Position numbers and translations under genes: made by a program
From: Roseburia sp. 1XD42-34
GTDB taxonomy: Bacteria; Bacillota; Bacilli; Bacillales; Amphibacillaceae
DNA length: 64,000 nucleotides
Assembly (NCBI RefSeq): GCF_009917385.1
Contig: NZ_QWLJ01000001.1
Span: 124,001-188,000 of the forward strand
Reading direction: 5' to 3'
The notes under the pieces: model-generated
Database searches by the model: none
Told to the model about the DNA's origin: nothing
The model's input: the letters and a program-made list of their open reading frames with translations, nothing else
Shown: positions 9,348 through 18,230 of the stretch, piece by piece
Numbering within the stretch: the first letter of the stretch is position 1
Layout of the letters: each line of letters begins with the position of its first letter

Positions 9348-9950
9348 TTATAACTTTCGATACCAATTTTCAGCCGCCTCTATCTCTTGTAATGTTAATT
9401 GGTGCCCGTGATTTTCCCAATGTAAATGAACAGCTGCTCCGGCGTTTTGCAGCAATTGTTTTAGGTCTTCTGATTCGTCAACTGAGCAGATAGGATCGTT
9501 TGTCCCTGCAGCAATAAATACGTCTTTTTTCGTTAGCTCGGGTAACTCTATTCCTCTTCGTGGCACCATTGGATGATGAAGAATCGCACCACGAAGAGAG
9601 TCCTGGTAATGGAACAATAAACTAGCGGCGATATTTGCACCATTTGAATACCCAATAGCAATGATGTTGTTTCTATCAAAACTGTATTTTGCAGCTGCTT
9701 CATCTAAAAAGCTATGTAATTCTTTCGTTCGAAAAATAAGATCTTCTTCATCAAACACGCCTTCTGCTAGCCGTTTGAAGAAACGTGGCATACCGTTTTC
9801 AAGTATATTTCCTCTTACACTTAGAACATTGGAAGTTTCATCAATTTTAGCTGCTAATGGCTGCAGATCTTTTTCTGTCCCACCAGTACCGTGTAACAAT
9901 AACAATGTTGGCTTTGTAGAATCGCTTCCTTGTTGAAAAATATGTTTCAT
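9348..9950 (-). CDS. mhqD: Alpha/beta hydrolase, MhqD-like carboxylesterase
   Basis: 200-residue cytosolic hydrolase. LLLLHGTGG (16-24) is the oxyanion loop, GYSNG with S102 the nucleophile, GTNDP with D152 the acid, and HGHQLT with H181/H183 the base, a complete triad in family order. It is 16 bp downstream of a MarR regulator similar to MhqR, so the pair matches the Bacillus mhqR-mhqD arrangement used in quinone/hydroquinone stress. The mhqNOP genes are not here. The assignment to MhqD rests on context plus length; a general carboxylesterase role is the alternative. Confidence 0.82.
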   Translation of the reverse strand: MKHIFQQGSDSTKPTLLLLHGTGGTEKDLQPLAAKIDETSNVLSVRGNILENGMPRFFKRLAEGVFDEEDLIFRTKELHSFLDEAAAKYSFDRNNIIAIGYSNGANIAASLLFHYQDSLRGAILHHPMVPRRGIELPELTKKDVFIAAGTNDPICSVDESEDLKQLLQNAGAAVHLHWENHGHQLTLQEIEAAENWYRKL

Positions 9951-9966
9951 CTTACGTTCCTCCTTG

Positions 9967-10389
9967 CTATAAACGTTTTCCTATTTTCTTTAACACATCG
10001 ATAACGGTTTGCTTCTGTTCATCACTAATATCCATAAATAATTCTTCAATCACTTTCTGATGCTTAGGAAAGATTTCGTCCATCAGTTTTTTTCCTTCAT
10101 CTGTTATATCAATATAAACGACACGACGATCTTTATGACAATGCTCTCTTAGTAGCATCCCTTTTTCTTCGAGTCTGTCAATGACATAAGTAATCGAACC
10201 TGTTTTAATCAGAACACTGTCAGAGATTTCACGTACGGTTTGCTTTCCTTTATGATAAAGTGTTTCAAGAATAGTGAATTCAGAAGTTTTCATTCCATAG
10301 TTTTTGATATCTTCCATCACATGTTCTTGAAGCGCCTTTGAGGCTTTAATTAATACGACAAACGCTTTTAATGATAGGTTTTCTTTCAT
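9967..10389 (-). CDS. mhqR: MarR-family regulator, MhqR-like
   Basis: 140 residues, winged helix of the MarR type (about 45-100: VREISDSVLIKTGSITYVIDRLE, then the wing CHKDRRVVYIDIT). First gene of an operon with the hydrolase gene. MhqR represses quinone-detoxification genes and is released by electrophiles. A partial palindrome ATGAAC...ATTCAT lies just upstream (about 10409-10428) and could be its operator. Identity as MhqR itself is likely from the linked hydrolase but not proven. Confidence 0.8.
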   Translation of the reverse strand: MKENLSLKAFVVLIKASKALQEHVMEDIKNYGMKTSEFTILETLYHKGKQTVREISDSVLIKTGSITYVIDRLEEKGMLLREHCHKDRRVVYIDITDEGKKLMDEIFPKHQKVIEELFMDISDEQKQTVIDVLKKIGKRL

Positions 10390-10903
10390 AGTTGTATATT
10401 CCCTTCATTTTATGAACTGTTTTTAATTCATTTATTATTAATTAAATATAAGTGATTGTTGTTCCTATGTAAAGTTTAATGGCCATGTAAAGGCTTTATG
10501 TAGAAATGGTCGGTTTTTATACTTTGATTTAGTTACATTCTTTATTATGTTGTATGAAAGAGGGGGATTTTGGCTGTTTAAAACGTTTTTCGAGGTAGAA
10601 AGACTTAGAGACCCGCTCCTTACTATCGTATTACAGGAACTGAACATCACACCTTGCAAATACATTAAAATGATAATTAATTTGATAATTAATTTTATGT
10701 TAATTTAGGTTATGAAGCAAGTGAAAATCAGAAATTGTTAAAACTCATTTTTGATAAAAGTTTATATCTCTCTAATAAAAAAGCTAGCTTTTTAACGAAG
10801 CATTCTATCAATGTCCAACCTTTATTAACGAATGAAAGGCGATATTGCATGAGGTATACTACAATATCACCTTAGGTATCTAGAGCAAGTTTGCGACTTT
10901 TCT
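10390..10903. other. Intergenic region
   Basis: No gene supported. It holds TAATTAAT/ATTAATTA-rich sequence near 10670-10700, an AAAAAGCTAGCTTTTT palindrome near 10780-10795, and an imperfect hairpin GGCGATATTG / CAATATCACC near 10848-10873. Confidence 0.4.
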
Positions 10904-11078
10904 TCGTAAGATAATAATCGGATAGCCGCGTCCAGCTCCATCGCCCAGCAACTAGGCAACTTCACGAATCGCCCTACGATAAGTCATCATCGGTTCGTCA
11001 CCTCACCGTGATTCTTTTATCTCAATTGATTCATTCCATTCGCTACGGTGCTAAACAGGCGATTATGCCTTTGTTCTT
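10904..11078 (+). repeat. Repeat family B, copy B1 (internal deletion)
   Basis: Shares GCCCAGCAACTAGG, ACTTCACGAATCGCCCTACG, ATAAGTCATCATCGGTTCGT, CATTCGCTACG and the end GCCTTTGTTCTTTG with the other B copies. The central hairpin block (GGAAGGCCGAC...CAGGAGCATG) is missing. Its right end overlaps the 3' end of the Vga-like gene and contributes that gene's last codons and stop. Confidence 0.85.
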
Positions 11079-12646
11079 TGTAATTCCCCTTTTCTTGCTA
11101 TAAGAGCCTGGAATTCTTGTTCCAATTGCTCCGAATGTTCTAAGCTCAGCTTTCCAAGTACTTCGGTAATTTTGGTTTCAATGACCATTAGTTCCTGTTC
11201 TGTTGAATCTTGGTTTGAAACGTTGGTGTCTTGTTTATAGTCTTCATAAGTACCCATAAACATTTTTATCGTCTGATCCTCAAAAGCCATGATGCGGGTT
11301 GCAACTGTATGAATCAATCTGCGGTCATGGGATACAAATAAGACAGTACCCTCGTAATCTACAAGTAGTTCTTCTAAAGCTTCTACAGCTTCTATATCAA
11401 GAAAATTGGTTGGCTCATCAAGAATGAGTGTGTTAATATCACTAACAAATAGTTTAGCAAAAGCTACTTTTACACGCTCGCCACCACTAAGTACGGCGAC
11501 TTGTTTGTACACATCGTCCCTGTAGAAATGAAGTCTAGCTAAAACTGTACGAATTAATGTCTCCGTTTGGTTCGATGTGTCACTAACATTTTGTAAAATG
11601 GACTTGCTTGTATCCAGTACATCTAAATTTTGGCTGAAGTAGCCAATTTTCATGGCAGGAGAGTGGTGAATTTGCTTTGTTTGGTGTAGCAATTTTTTAA
11701 TGAGAGTTGTTTTTCCGGTTCCATTCGCTCCGATAATAGCGATTTTATCACCACCTTTTATTTGGAAGCTCACTTTGTTCCATAGTAGCCGTTGGTCAAT
11801 CTGTCCTTCCAGATTTTCCACACGTATAAGGCTTCTCCTGTTGTTAATTGCATCTTCATTGGGCAAGTTCATCTTAATAGGAGTCGTTTCTTTCACTTTT
11901 TCTACTTTTTCCAGTTTTTCCAAACGCGTCTCCATTGCTTTTGCGGCTTTTCTCAGCTTCTTTTGCTTATTGGCGAAGTAAGGCTTGGCACCTGTTATTT
12001 TTGCTTCCGAATTGCTTGTCTGTTTTGGTTTTTTTGTTGCCCGCTGCGCTTTTTTCTCTTTTAATTCCAGCGCTTCTTCCAACTGTGTTTTCTTTTTTAC
12101 GTAGTTTTCATAGGCTTGTTCTTGCTGATATAGCTTCAGCTCTTTTTGTTGTTGGTAATCGGAATAGTTGCCTTTGTATTCCGTTATACTGCCATCTTCC
12201 AGTTCCCAAATACTTGTGCACAATGTATCCAAAAATTCACGGTCATGGGAAACAAGAATAAGCGCGCCTTTCCACTTTTGTAGCTGTTTTTCTACTTTTT
12301 CAATGTGGAAAGTATCTAAGTTTGTAGTTGGCTCATCAGCTAATAAGATATCGGCGTTACTAGCCAACGCAGTATTAATATACGCCTGCGTCACTTCGCC
12401 GCCGCTTTTCGTTGTGTTCATTTGTTTTAGCTGTGGCACTAATTCAATCGTACCGTATAGGGTTATCTTTCCGGTTTCTGCGGTATTTTTTTGGGCAAGG
12501 ATTTGCAGTAGTGTCGTCTTTCCGCTTCCATTTTTGCCAACCAAACCAATACGATCCCCCTTGTGGATACGTAATGTCTCTGTAGCGATTAATTTACGAT
12601 CTCTGATAAAATGTGTTATATTGCTTGCTTCTAATAATAGACCCAT
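11063..12646 (-). CDS. vga-like: Vga-type ABC-F ribosomal protection protein
   Basis: 527 residues, two ABC ATPase domains and no membrane segment. Domain 1: Walker A GKNGSGKTT (37-45), signature SGGE (81-84), Walker B LLADEP (101-106). An arm/linker region follows (about 155-275) with the charged KEKKAQRATKKPK segment typical of Vga proteins. Domain 2: Walker A GANGTGKTT (306-314), LSGGE (386-390), LILDEP (407-412). A C-terminal coiled extension (485-520) is also Vga-like. Such proteins displace lincosamides, pleuromutilins and streptogramin A from the ribosome. The gene has an attenuator-like leader (12792-12945). The last four residues come from repeat B1. Exact drug spectrum cannot be read. 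Confidence 0.88.
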   Translation of the reverse strand: MGLLLEASNITHFIRDRKLIATETLRIHKGDRIGLVGKNGSGKTTLLQILAQKNTAETGKITLYGTIELVPQLKQMNTTKSGGEVTQAYINTALASNADILLADEPTTNLDTFHIEKVEKQLQKWKGALILVSHDREFLDTLCTSIWELEDGSITEYKGNYSDYQQQKELKLYQQEQAYENYVKKKTQLEEALELKEKKAQRATKKPKQTSNSEAKITGAKPYFANKQKKLRKAAKAMETRLEKLEKVEKVKETTPIKMNLPNEDAINNRRSLIRVENLEGQIDQRLLWNKVSFQIKGGDKIAIIGANGTGKTTLIKKLLHQTKQIHHSPAMKIGYFSQNLDVLDTSKSILQNVSDTSNQTETLIRTVLARLHFYRDDVYKQVAVLSGGERVKVAFAKLFVSDINTLILDEPTNFLDIEAVEALEELLVDYEGTVLFVSHDRRLIHTVATRIMAFEDQTIKMFMGTYEDYKQDTNVSNQDSTEQELMVIETKITEVLGKLSLEHSEQLEQEFQALIARKGELQRTKA

Positions 12647-12791
12647 CCGATCATCTCCTACTCTGATTAGAATACTTGGCTAACTCCAAGCCGAGGAAAT
12701 GCCTCATTGCATGGATTCGAATACAGCAAAAATGGTGCGTTCCGGCAACGATTAAATGCCTCAGGTTACGTTTGCTGTTTCCTTAACATGC

Positions 12792-12866
12792 AAAAAGACC
12801 TCCTGTTGATTCCAGAACAGGAGGCCTCCATAGTGTGGTCTGAAAAATGCGCATATCAACAGGATG
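12792..12866 (-). promoter_or_regulatory. Transcription attenuator in the leader of the Vga-like gene
   Basis: On the minus strand a 12-bp stem, AGGCCTCCTGTT / AACAGGAGGTCT with an 8-nt loop and one G-U pair, is followed by five T's: a strong intrinsic terminator about 145 bp before the start codon. Upstream, ATCCTGTTGAT (complement of 12855-12865) can pair with ATCAACAGGA in the terminator's 3' arm, a mutually exclusive antiterminator. The upstream arm overlaps the end of a 29-codon ORF. This is the layout known for ribosome-mediated attenuation of ABC-F resistance genes. Confidence 0.75.
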
Positions 12867-12945
12867 CCAGTTCTATTACAAAGAACTTATCCTGATCATA
12901 AAATGAGATATGCGTATTGTGTAAACCAATTACATAGAGCACCAT
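12856..12945 (-). CDS. Upstream leader ORF of the Vga-like gene (29 codons)
   Basis: ATG at 12945-12943 opens 29 codons (MVLYVIGLHN...FFVIELASC) ending in TGA at 12856-12858. Its last codons, GCA TCC TGT TGA, are the 5' half of the antiterminator, so a drug-stalled ribosome at the end of the ORF would change which hairpin forms. The ribosome binding site is weak (only AGG close to the ATG), so a later start is possible. No homology is claimed; the case rests on position. Confidence 0.5.
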   Translation of the reverse strand: MVLYVIGLHNTHISFYDQDKFFVIELASC

Positions 12946-13273
12946 CCTATTCTGAAATGTTTGTAAGTGCATGCAAAAATTGAACAGACATATATCTGTT
13001 GAGATGCAGCATTCTTATCAAATGATTTCAGTAAATAGGATTAATACTTCATGTAATTGGGTCACCCTTTCCATTATTTATTGGTTACATTATATAAAAA
13101 TTTTGCTGAATTGTCTATCCTCCATACGTAGTAGCTTTTGGCCACTTTGTTTATTTAAAAATTTATAAATAATGGAGCATCATAAGTGATATATCATTCG
13201 TGGATGAAAACCCTATCCGTTTGTTCATTCATTTCCTCTATACCATTCTATACATATACTTTAGAATTAAGAG

Positions 13274-13303
13274 ACAACCAATAAATAAGGCTGGTTGTTT
13301 TTG
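13274..13303 (+). terminator. Hairpin with T-run upstream of the fru promoter
   Basis: Perfect 7-bp stem ACAACCA / TGGTTGT with an 11-nt loop followed by five T's, just upstream of the fruR promoter. It would block read-through into fru from the left. Confidence 0.55.
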
Positions 13304-13314
13304 AATGAATTCGA

Positions 13315-13343
13315 TTGATTTTAAATGAAATTTAATGTATGAT
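13315..13343 (+). promoter_or_regulatory. SigA-type promoter of fruRKA
   Basis: TTGATT (13315-13320), 17-bp spacer, TATGAT (13338-13343), about 30 bp before the fruR start; the ribosome binding site GGAGTG follows. Confidence 0.7.
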
Positions 13344-13374
13344 AAAAATAAGCCAAGCTTGGAGTGATTAAAAC

Positions 13375-14127
13375 ATGCTAACTGCAGATAGATACGATAT
13401 TATTATGCAATTATTAAATGAAAAGAAATCCATTAAAATACAAGACGCCATGGAAGCAACAAAAGCTTCTGAATCAACTGTTAGAAGAGACCTAACAGAT
13501 TTGGAAGCCCAGGGGAAATTGGTGCGGATCCATGGAGGTGCTATCTTACCTGAGCGGAAATTACAAGAATTCAGTTTGAAAGAAAAATCATCCAAAAACA
13601 TTCAAGAAAAATTAGAAATTGCACAACTAGCAGCATCTCTTGTTAATGAAGGTGATTGTTTATTTTTAGATGCTGGAACCACAACCATTCAAATGATTCC
13701 ATATGTAAAAGACAAAGACATTGTGGTTGTAACCAATGGCCTTTCACATGTGGAAGTGCTAATGAGACACGGTATTTCAACTTATCTTACAGGTGGCTAT
13801 ATTAAGGAGAAGACAGGAGCTTTGGTTGGTGCACAAGCTATTCAATCGATTTCCAGTTATCGCTTTGATAAATGTTTTTTAGGCGCTAATGGTTTTCATA
13901 TTTCGTTAGGTTACACGACACCTGATCCAGAAGAAGCAATGGTAAAGCGAACCGCGTCCAACCATGCGTTACAAACATTTATCCTAGCCGATCATTCGAA
14001 AAAAAACAAAATAAGTTTTGCTAAAGTAATGGATTTGCAGGAAGCTGCTTTAATAACAGATAAGCTTTCTAGAGAAGATGTAAAACAATTTAGTAAGGAA
14101 ACCATATTGAAGGTGGCAGATAAATGA
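13375..14127 (+). CDS. fruR: DeoR-family fructose operon repressor
   Basis: 250 residues. N-terminal DeoR helix-turn-helix (about 5-57: SIKIQDAMEATKASESTVRR) and a C-terminal phosphosugar-sensing domain with the DAGTTT motif near residue 100. First gene of fruR-fruK-fruA, overlapping fruK by four bases (ATGA). It represses the operon until fructose-1-phosphate appears. The start ATG is preceded by GGAGTG. Confidence 0.92.
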   Translation: MLTADRYDIIMQLLNEKKSIKIQDAMEATKASESTVRRDLTDLEAQGKLVRIHGGAILPERKLQEFSLKEKSSKNIQEKLEIAQLAASLVNEGDCLFLDAGTTTIQMIPYVKDKDIVVVTNGLSHVEVLMRHGISTYLTGGYIKEKTGALVGAQAIQSISSYRFDKCFLGANGFHISLGYTTPDPEEAMVKRTASNHALQTFILADHSKKNKISFAKVMDLQEAALITDKLSREDVKQFSKETILKVADK

Positions 14128-15038
14128 TTTATACATGCACAATGACCCCATCCGTTGATTACACGACTTATCTTCCTTCCTTTCAAGCAGGGGCGCTTAA
14201 TCGTGCAACTCAGGTGAACTTTTATCCGGGGGGAAAAGGGATTAATGTCTCCAGAGTATTGAAAAGGTTTGGTATAGAGTCTCAAGCACTTGGCTTTATT
14301 GGCGGGTTTACTGGAGATTTTATTATTCAAAAACTTAAAGAAGAAGGAATAACATCCGAGTTTATTCAAACGAAGGAAACGACTAGGATTAATGTCAAAG
14401 TAAATGCAGATGTAGCCACAGAATTAAACGGTCCAGCACCAACCATTTCTAAAAAACAGCAGCAAGCGCTTCTGGAAAAAATAAAACAATTTAATAAAAA
14501 CGATTGGTTTGTTCTAGCAGGAAGTATTCCTAATAGCATTGAACCTGAATTTTTAGTAGCAATAGCGAAAGTATGTAAACAAGCAGACGTTCGCCTCGTT
14601 GTTGATACTTCTGGAAGAGGACTGCAGCATCTAATGAAAACGAAACCATATTTGGTGAAGCCAAATGAATATGAACTTGGAGAGTTGTTTCAAACAACTA
14701 TCACATCGACAGATCAAGCGATATATTGTGGAAAACAACTGATAGCAGATGGTATCAAGCATGTCGTTCTATCCTTAGGTGCAAATGGCGCTATTTATCT
14801 TTCCAATGATGTGATTGCTGTTGCTGACCCGTTACAAGGTGACGTAATAAATACTGTCGGAGCTGGCGATTCCATGGTGGCTGGTTTTATTGCTGGATGT
14901 TTATCATATCACCATAAAACAGATGCTTTTCGTTATGCGGTGGCTGCAGGTAGTGCAACAGCTTTTAGTAAGGATTTATGTGAACGATCGCTTGTGGACA
15001 AATTAGTCCAAAATGTGTCAATTAACATATATGAATAG
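14124..15038 (+). CDS. fruK: 1-phosphofructokinase
   Basis: 304 residues, PfkB/ribokinase fold. The N-terminal substrate motif GGKGINVSR lies near 37-45 and the ATP/catalytic motif NTVGAGDS near 243-250 with D249 as catalytic base. It converts fructose-1-phosphate, delivered by the FruA transporter, to fructose-1,6-bisphosphate. Its start overlaps the fruR stop and fruA follows 11 bp later. Confidence 0.95.
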   Translation: MIYTCTMTPSVDYTTYLPSFQAGALNRATQVNFYPGGKGINVSRVLKRFGIESQALGFIGGFTGDFIIQKLKEEGITSEFIQTKETTRINVKVNADVATELNGPAPTISKKQQQALLEKIKQFNKNDWFVLAGSIPNSIEPEFLVAIAKVCKQADVRLVVDTSGRGLQHLMKTKPYLVKPNEYELGELFQTTITSTDQAIYCGKQLIADGIKHVVLSLGANGAIYLSNDVIAVADPLQGDVINTVGAGDSMVAGFIAGCLSYHHKTDAFRYAVAAGSATAFSKDLCERSLVDKLVQNVSINIYE

Positions 15039-15049
15039 GATGTGAAAAC

Positions 15050-16939
15050 ATGAAAATCACAGAGCTATTAAATAAAGAAACTATTTTACTTGATCTAGAA
15101 GCTTCTTCTAAGCAGGATGTAATTGATGAATTAATTAATCAGCTAGATCAAGCGGGACGATTAACCGACAAAGCAGCTTTTCGTGAAGCAATCTTACAAC
15201 GAGAACAACAAAGCACGACAGGGATTGGCGAAGGTATTGCTATCCCTCATGCGAAATCACACGCTGTTAAAACACCGAGTATTGCATTTGGTAGATCAGC
15301 TTCAGGAATTGCCTATGACTCGTTAGATGGGAAACCTGCTCATTTGGTTTTTATGATTGCAGCAAGTGAAGGAGCCAATAATGAACATTTACAAGCATTA
15401 TCACGGCTATCTACATTACTTATGGATGAACAGTTTCGCACTAAACTAATAAATGCCAGCAATGCAGCGCAAATACTGGAAGCTGTGAATCAAAAGGAAG
15501 CAGAATTAGATAAAAGAAACAGTGAAAAAAAGAGACAAGCAACCAGCAATATTTTAGCTGTAACTGGATGTCCAACTGGTATCGCCCATACATATATGGC
15601 TGCAGAAAAACTGTCAGAAACCGCAAAAGATATGGGTGTCGCAATTAAAGTAGAAACAAATGGCTCTGATGGTGTTAAAAATCGGTTAACCGAAGAAGAA
15701 ATCGAAAAGGCCGATACCATTATTGTTGCTGCTGACACAAAAGTTGAAATGGACCGCTTTAATGGAAAGCCCGTTATCCAAGTTCCTGTGGGAAAAGCCA
15801 TTCATGAAGCAAAGGATTTATTACAACGAGCTATTCAAAAGGATGCTCCGCTTTACCGTGCAGAACAAACAAGAGACATTGCAAAAGATAGCGGAATAAA
15901 AAATGGTTTTTATAAACACCTCATGAATGGTGTTTCCAATATGTTGCCATTTGTCGTTGGTGGGGGCATTTTAATTGCGCTATCTTTTTTCTGGGGAATT
16001 CAGTCCAGTAATCCAGATAGTGAGCAATATAATACCTTTGCTGCTATGTTAAACGAAATAGGTGGAGGAAAAGCCTTCTTCCTCATGGTTCCTGTACTAG
16101 CAGGGTTCATCGCTTCAAGTATCGCTGATCGTCCGGGATTTGCACCTGGGATGGTTGGTGGGTTAATTGCCATTACCGTTTCTGATGTAGAAGGCGCTAG
16201 CGGATCAGGGTTTTTAGGTGGATTAATTGCTGGTTTTCTTGCTGGTTATATTACATTATTTGTTAAAAAATTATTAGCAGGGCTGCCGGAGGCATTAAAC
16301 GGACTAAAACCTGTACTATTCTATCCATTAATCAGTATCGGAGTAACGGGTCTCATTATGATGACCATCAATCCACCGCTAACGCAAATTTATACAGCTA
16401 TTTCTTCTTTCTTAGAAGGGATGAGCGGTACGAACCAAGTACTTGTTGGAGTCATTTTAGGTGCCATGATGGCATTTGATCTCGGAGGTCCAGTGAATAA
16501 AGCTGCCTATACGTTTGGTATTGCCATGCTGGACGCCGGAAATTACACATTTATTGCGTCTATTATGGCAGCTGGAATGGTACCTCCGCTCGGTATGGCA
16601 CTGGCAACAACGCTTTTTAAAAATAAGTTTACGGAAACAGAACGGGAAGCAGGAAAAACTTCCTATGTATTAGGTGCTTGTTTTATCACAGAGGGTGTCA
16701 TTCCATTTGCAGCAGCAGACCCAACCCGTGTTATTCCTTCCGTAATGGCTGGTGCTGCTGTTACTGGAGGGCTGACGATGCTATTTGATATAGGATTGCG
16801 AGCACCTCATGGAGGTCTATTTGTTATCGGATTAGTGGAGGGTGGATTTATCTCTATTCTACTTTATGTAGCATCGATTATTGTCGGATCTGTAGTTACA
16901 GCAGTGCTTGCAGGCTTGTTGAAAAAGAAACTGGCATAA
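15050..16939 (+). CDS. fruA: PTS fructose transporter subunit IIABC
   Basis: 629 residues in order IIA-IIB-IIC. IIA (1-150) has the phosphorylated His in GIAIPHAKSH (H67). IIB (about 165-265) has the phosphorylated Cys in VTGCPTGIAHTYMAAE (C174). IIC (about 285-629) is the membrane channel with FGI/GMVPPLG-type loops. It imports fructose as fructose-1-phosphate. Length and domain order match Bacillus FruA. Last gene of the operon, followed by a terminator. Confidence 0.95.
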   Translation: MKITELLNKETILLDLEASSKQDVIDELINQLDQAGRLTDKAAFREAILQREQQSTTGIGEGIAIPHAKSHAVKTPSIAFGRSASGIAYDSLDGKPAHLVFMIAASEGANNEHLQALSRLSTLLMDEQFRTKLINASNAAQILEAVNQKEAELDKRNSEKKRQATSNILAVTGCPTGIAHTYMAAEKLSETAKDMGVAIKVETNGSDGVKNRLTEEEIEKADTIIVAADTKVEMDRFNGKPVIQVPVGKAIHEAKDLLQRAIQKDAPLYRAEQTRDIAKDSGIKNGFYKHLMNGVSNMLPFVVGGGILIALSFFWGIQSSNPDSEQYNTFAAMLNEIGGGKAFFLMVPVLAGFIASSIADRPGFAPGMVGGLIAITVSDVEGASGSGFLGGLIAGFLAGYITLFVKKLLAGLPEALNGLKPVLFYPLISIGVTGLIMMTINPPLTQIYTAISSFLEGMSGTNQVLVGVILGAMMAFDLGGPVNKAAYTFGIAMLDAGNYTFIASIMAAGMVPPLGMALATTLFKNKFTETEREAGKTSYVLGACFITEGVIPFAAADPTRVIPSVMAGAAVTGGLTMLFDIGLRAPHGGLFVIGLVEGGFISILLYVASIIVGSVVTAVLAGLLKKKLA

Positions 16940-16994
16940 GAATGAATATGGAATATGGAAGAAAAGCTCGGGTTAAAAGTACTTTAGTCAAAGA

Positions 16995-17052
16995 AAACCC
17001 GAACGATGATTCAAAATTCTTTAGTTAGAATTTCGAATTAGTTCGGGTTTTT
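16995..17052 (+). terminator. Terminator of the fru operon
   Basis: Outer stem AAAACCCGAAC / GTTCGGGTTTT (11 bp) enclosing an inner hairpin AAATTC/GAATTT, ending in T's, about 55 bp after fruA. Confidence 0.75.
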
Positions 17053-17054
17053 CC

Positions 17055-17328
17055 TTACAAGATAAGAGAAAGCATAAAATTTGTTGCTTTGGGATAAGGG
17101 AATAACGGAATAGCCACGCACGGGTTCAGCGCCCAGCAACTAAGCAACTTCACGAATCGCCCTACGATAAGTCATCATCGATTCGCCTGTAAGAGGAAGG
17201 CTGACTAAAAACGGGCTTGCCGCTCAGGCGTCGGCATACTCCTGTTGCAGGGGCATGATTCCTTTATCTTTAGTTGATTCGATCAAGTCGCTACGTTGCT
17301 AAACGGTCGCCCCGTGCCTTTGTTCCAA
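17055..17328 (+). repeat. Repeat family B, copy B2 (full length)
   Basis: Full-length copy starting AAGATAAGAGAAAGCATAAAA and ending GTGCCTTTGTTCC, with the hairpin block GGCTGAC...GTCGGC and CTCCTGTTGCAGGGG. It lies in the tail-to-tail gap between fruA and treR. Confidence 0.85.
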
Positions 17329-17340
17329 GAGTACAGGAAG

Positions 17341-17371
17341 GGAATAGTGTTAGTACACACTATTCCTTCTT
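17341..17371 (-). terminator. Hairpin in the fruA-treR tail-to-tail gap
   Basis: Perfect 10-bp stem GGAATAGTGT / ACACTATTCC with a 6-nt loop between treR and repeat B2. The T-content after it is weak on either strand, so termination is likely but not certain. Confidence 0.45.
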
Positions 17372-17437
17372 GTAATAGATAGGGTGGTGGTGTTTTTATG
17401 ATGATACTAACGAAGGGAGAATTCTATTTATAAAGCT

Positions 17438-18145
17438 TCAATTCATCCTTCTTGCAAAATCCACAAACTTAAATTTATCTGGTCGATGGCGAGACTCTGT
17501 ATATTGAAATAACCTAGCATCGTCTAAATAAACTAAGCTTTTAATTACAACTACGTTTGTATAATGCTTTAAATCCAATAACTCTCTGTCTTGTTCTGTA
17601 GGTTCTTCAACGGTAATTTCTTTTTGAGCGAAGCTAATGGTTAAACCAAGTTCATGCTCAATATAATCGTATATCGATTGCGCACATGTTTCCCGGCTGG
17701 GCATAGGGATAATTGTTTCGATAAAATAATCTTTGTCTAAAATAACGTTTTCCCCATCAATGTTTCTTACGCGATTGACATTCCAAATTGGTTCTTTTGT
17801 GGACATGGTTTTATAGATTGGGTTGGGACGTTCTACCCTTTCCATATAAGTGACCGTTGTTATGGCGGCTAAGTTTAATTTTTTAGCCAGTTCTTTGAAG
17901 CTGACAATTCCAGATACAGGGAAATCAAGCCTGTTTCGATCGATAACCACAGACCCTTTCCCGCGTATCTTTTGAATGTAACCATGTTGTGCTAATAAAT
18001 GCAATGCCTTTCGAATGGTTTCCCTTGATGTTTGATATGTTTCCGCCAATTCATTTTCGGAAGGCAGTAACGTATTAACAGGCAATTGCTCATGATTTAT
18101 TTGTTTAACTAATTGATGGTAAATGCTGATATATTTCTTTTGCAT
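17438..18145 (-). CDS. treR: Trehalose operon repressor (GntR family, UTRA domain)
   Basis: 235 residues from the ATG at 18145. Another ATG two codons earlier (18151) directly touches the GAGGG ribosome binding site and is too close. Winged helix of the GntR/HutC type (about 25-70: LPSENELAETYQTSRETIRKAL) and a C-terminal UTRA effector domain. In Bacillus TreR binds TTGTATATACAA-type operators and is released by trehalose-6-phosphate; such palindromes sit at the treP promoter here (22276-22322). Last gene of treP-treA-treR. Confidence 0.92.
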   Translation of the reverse strand: MQKKYISIYHQLVKQINHEQLPVNTLLPSENELAETYQTSRETIRKALHLLAQHGYIQKIRGKGSVVIDRNRLDFPVSGIVSFKELAKKLNLAAITTVTYMERVERPNPIYKTMSTKEPIWNVNRVRNIDGENVILDKDYFIETIIPMPSRETCAQSIYDYIEHELGLTISFAQKEITVEEPTEQDRELLDLKHYTNVVVIKSLVYLDDARLFQYTESRHRPDKFKFVDFARRMN

Positions 18146-18230
18146 AGTCATCCCTCATTATGGATTGATATCTTCCACCATACCATATAAACAAAGGGCG
18201 CGCTTCACGATTTCCTAAAGATAAGCTGTT

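Noticed and set aside
10465..10665. 66-codon minus-strand frame
   Set aside because: No start signal; composition looks non-coding.
11700..12683. Several overlapping + strand open frames of 90-171 codons opposite the Vga-like gene
   Set aside because: They are antisense shadows of a clearly conserved ABC-F coding region and have no family features of their own.
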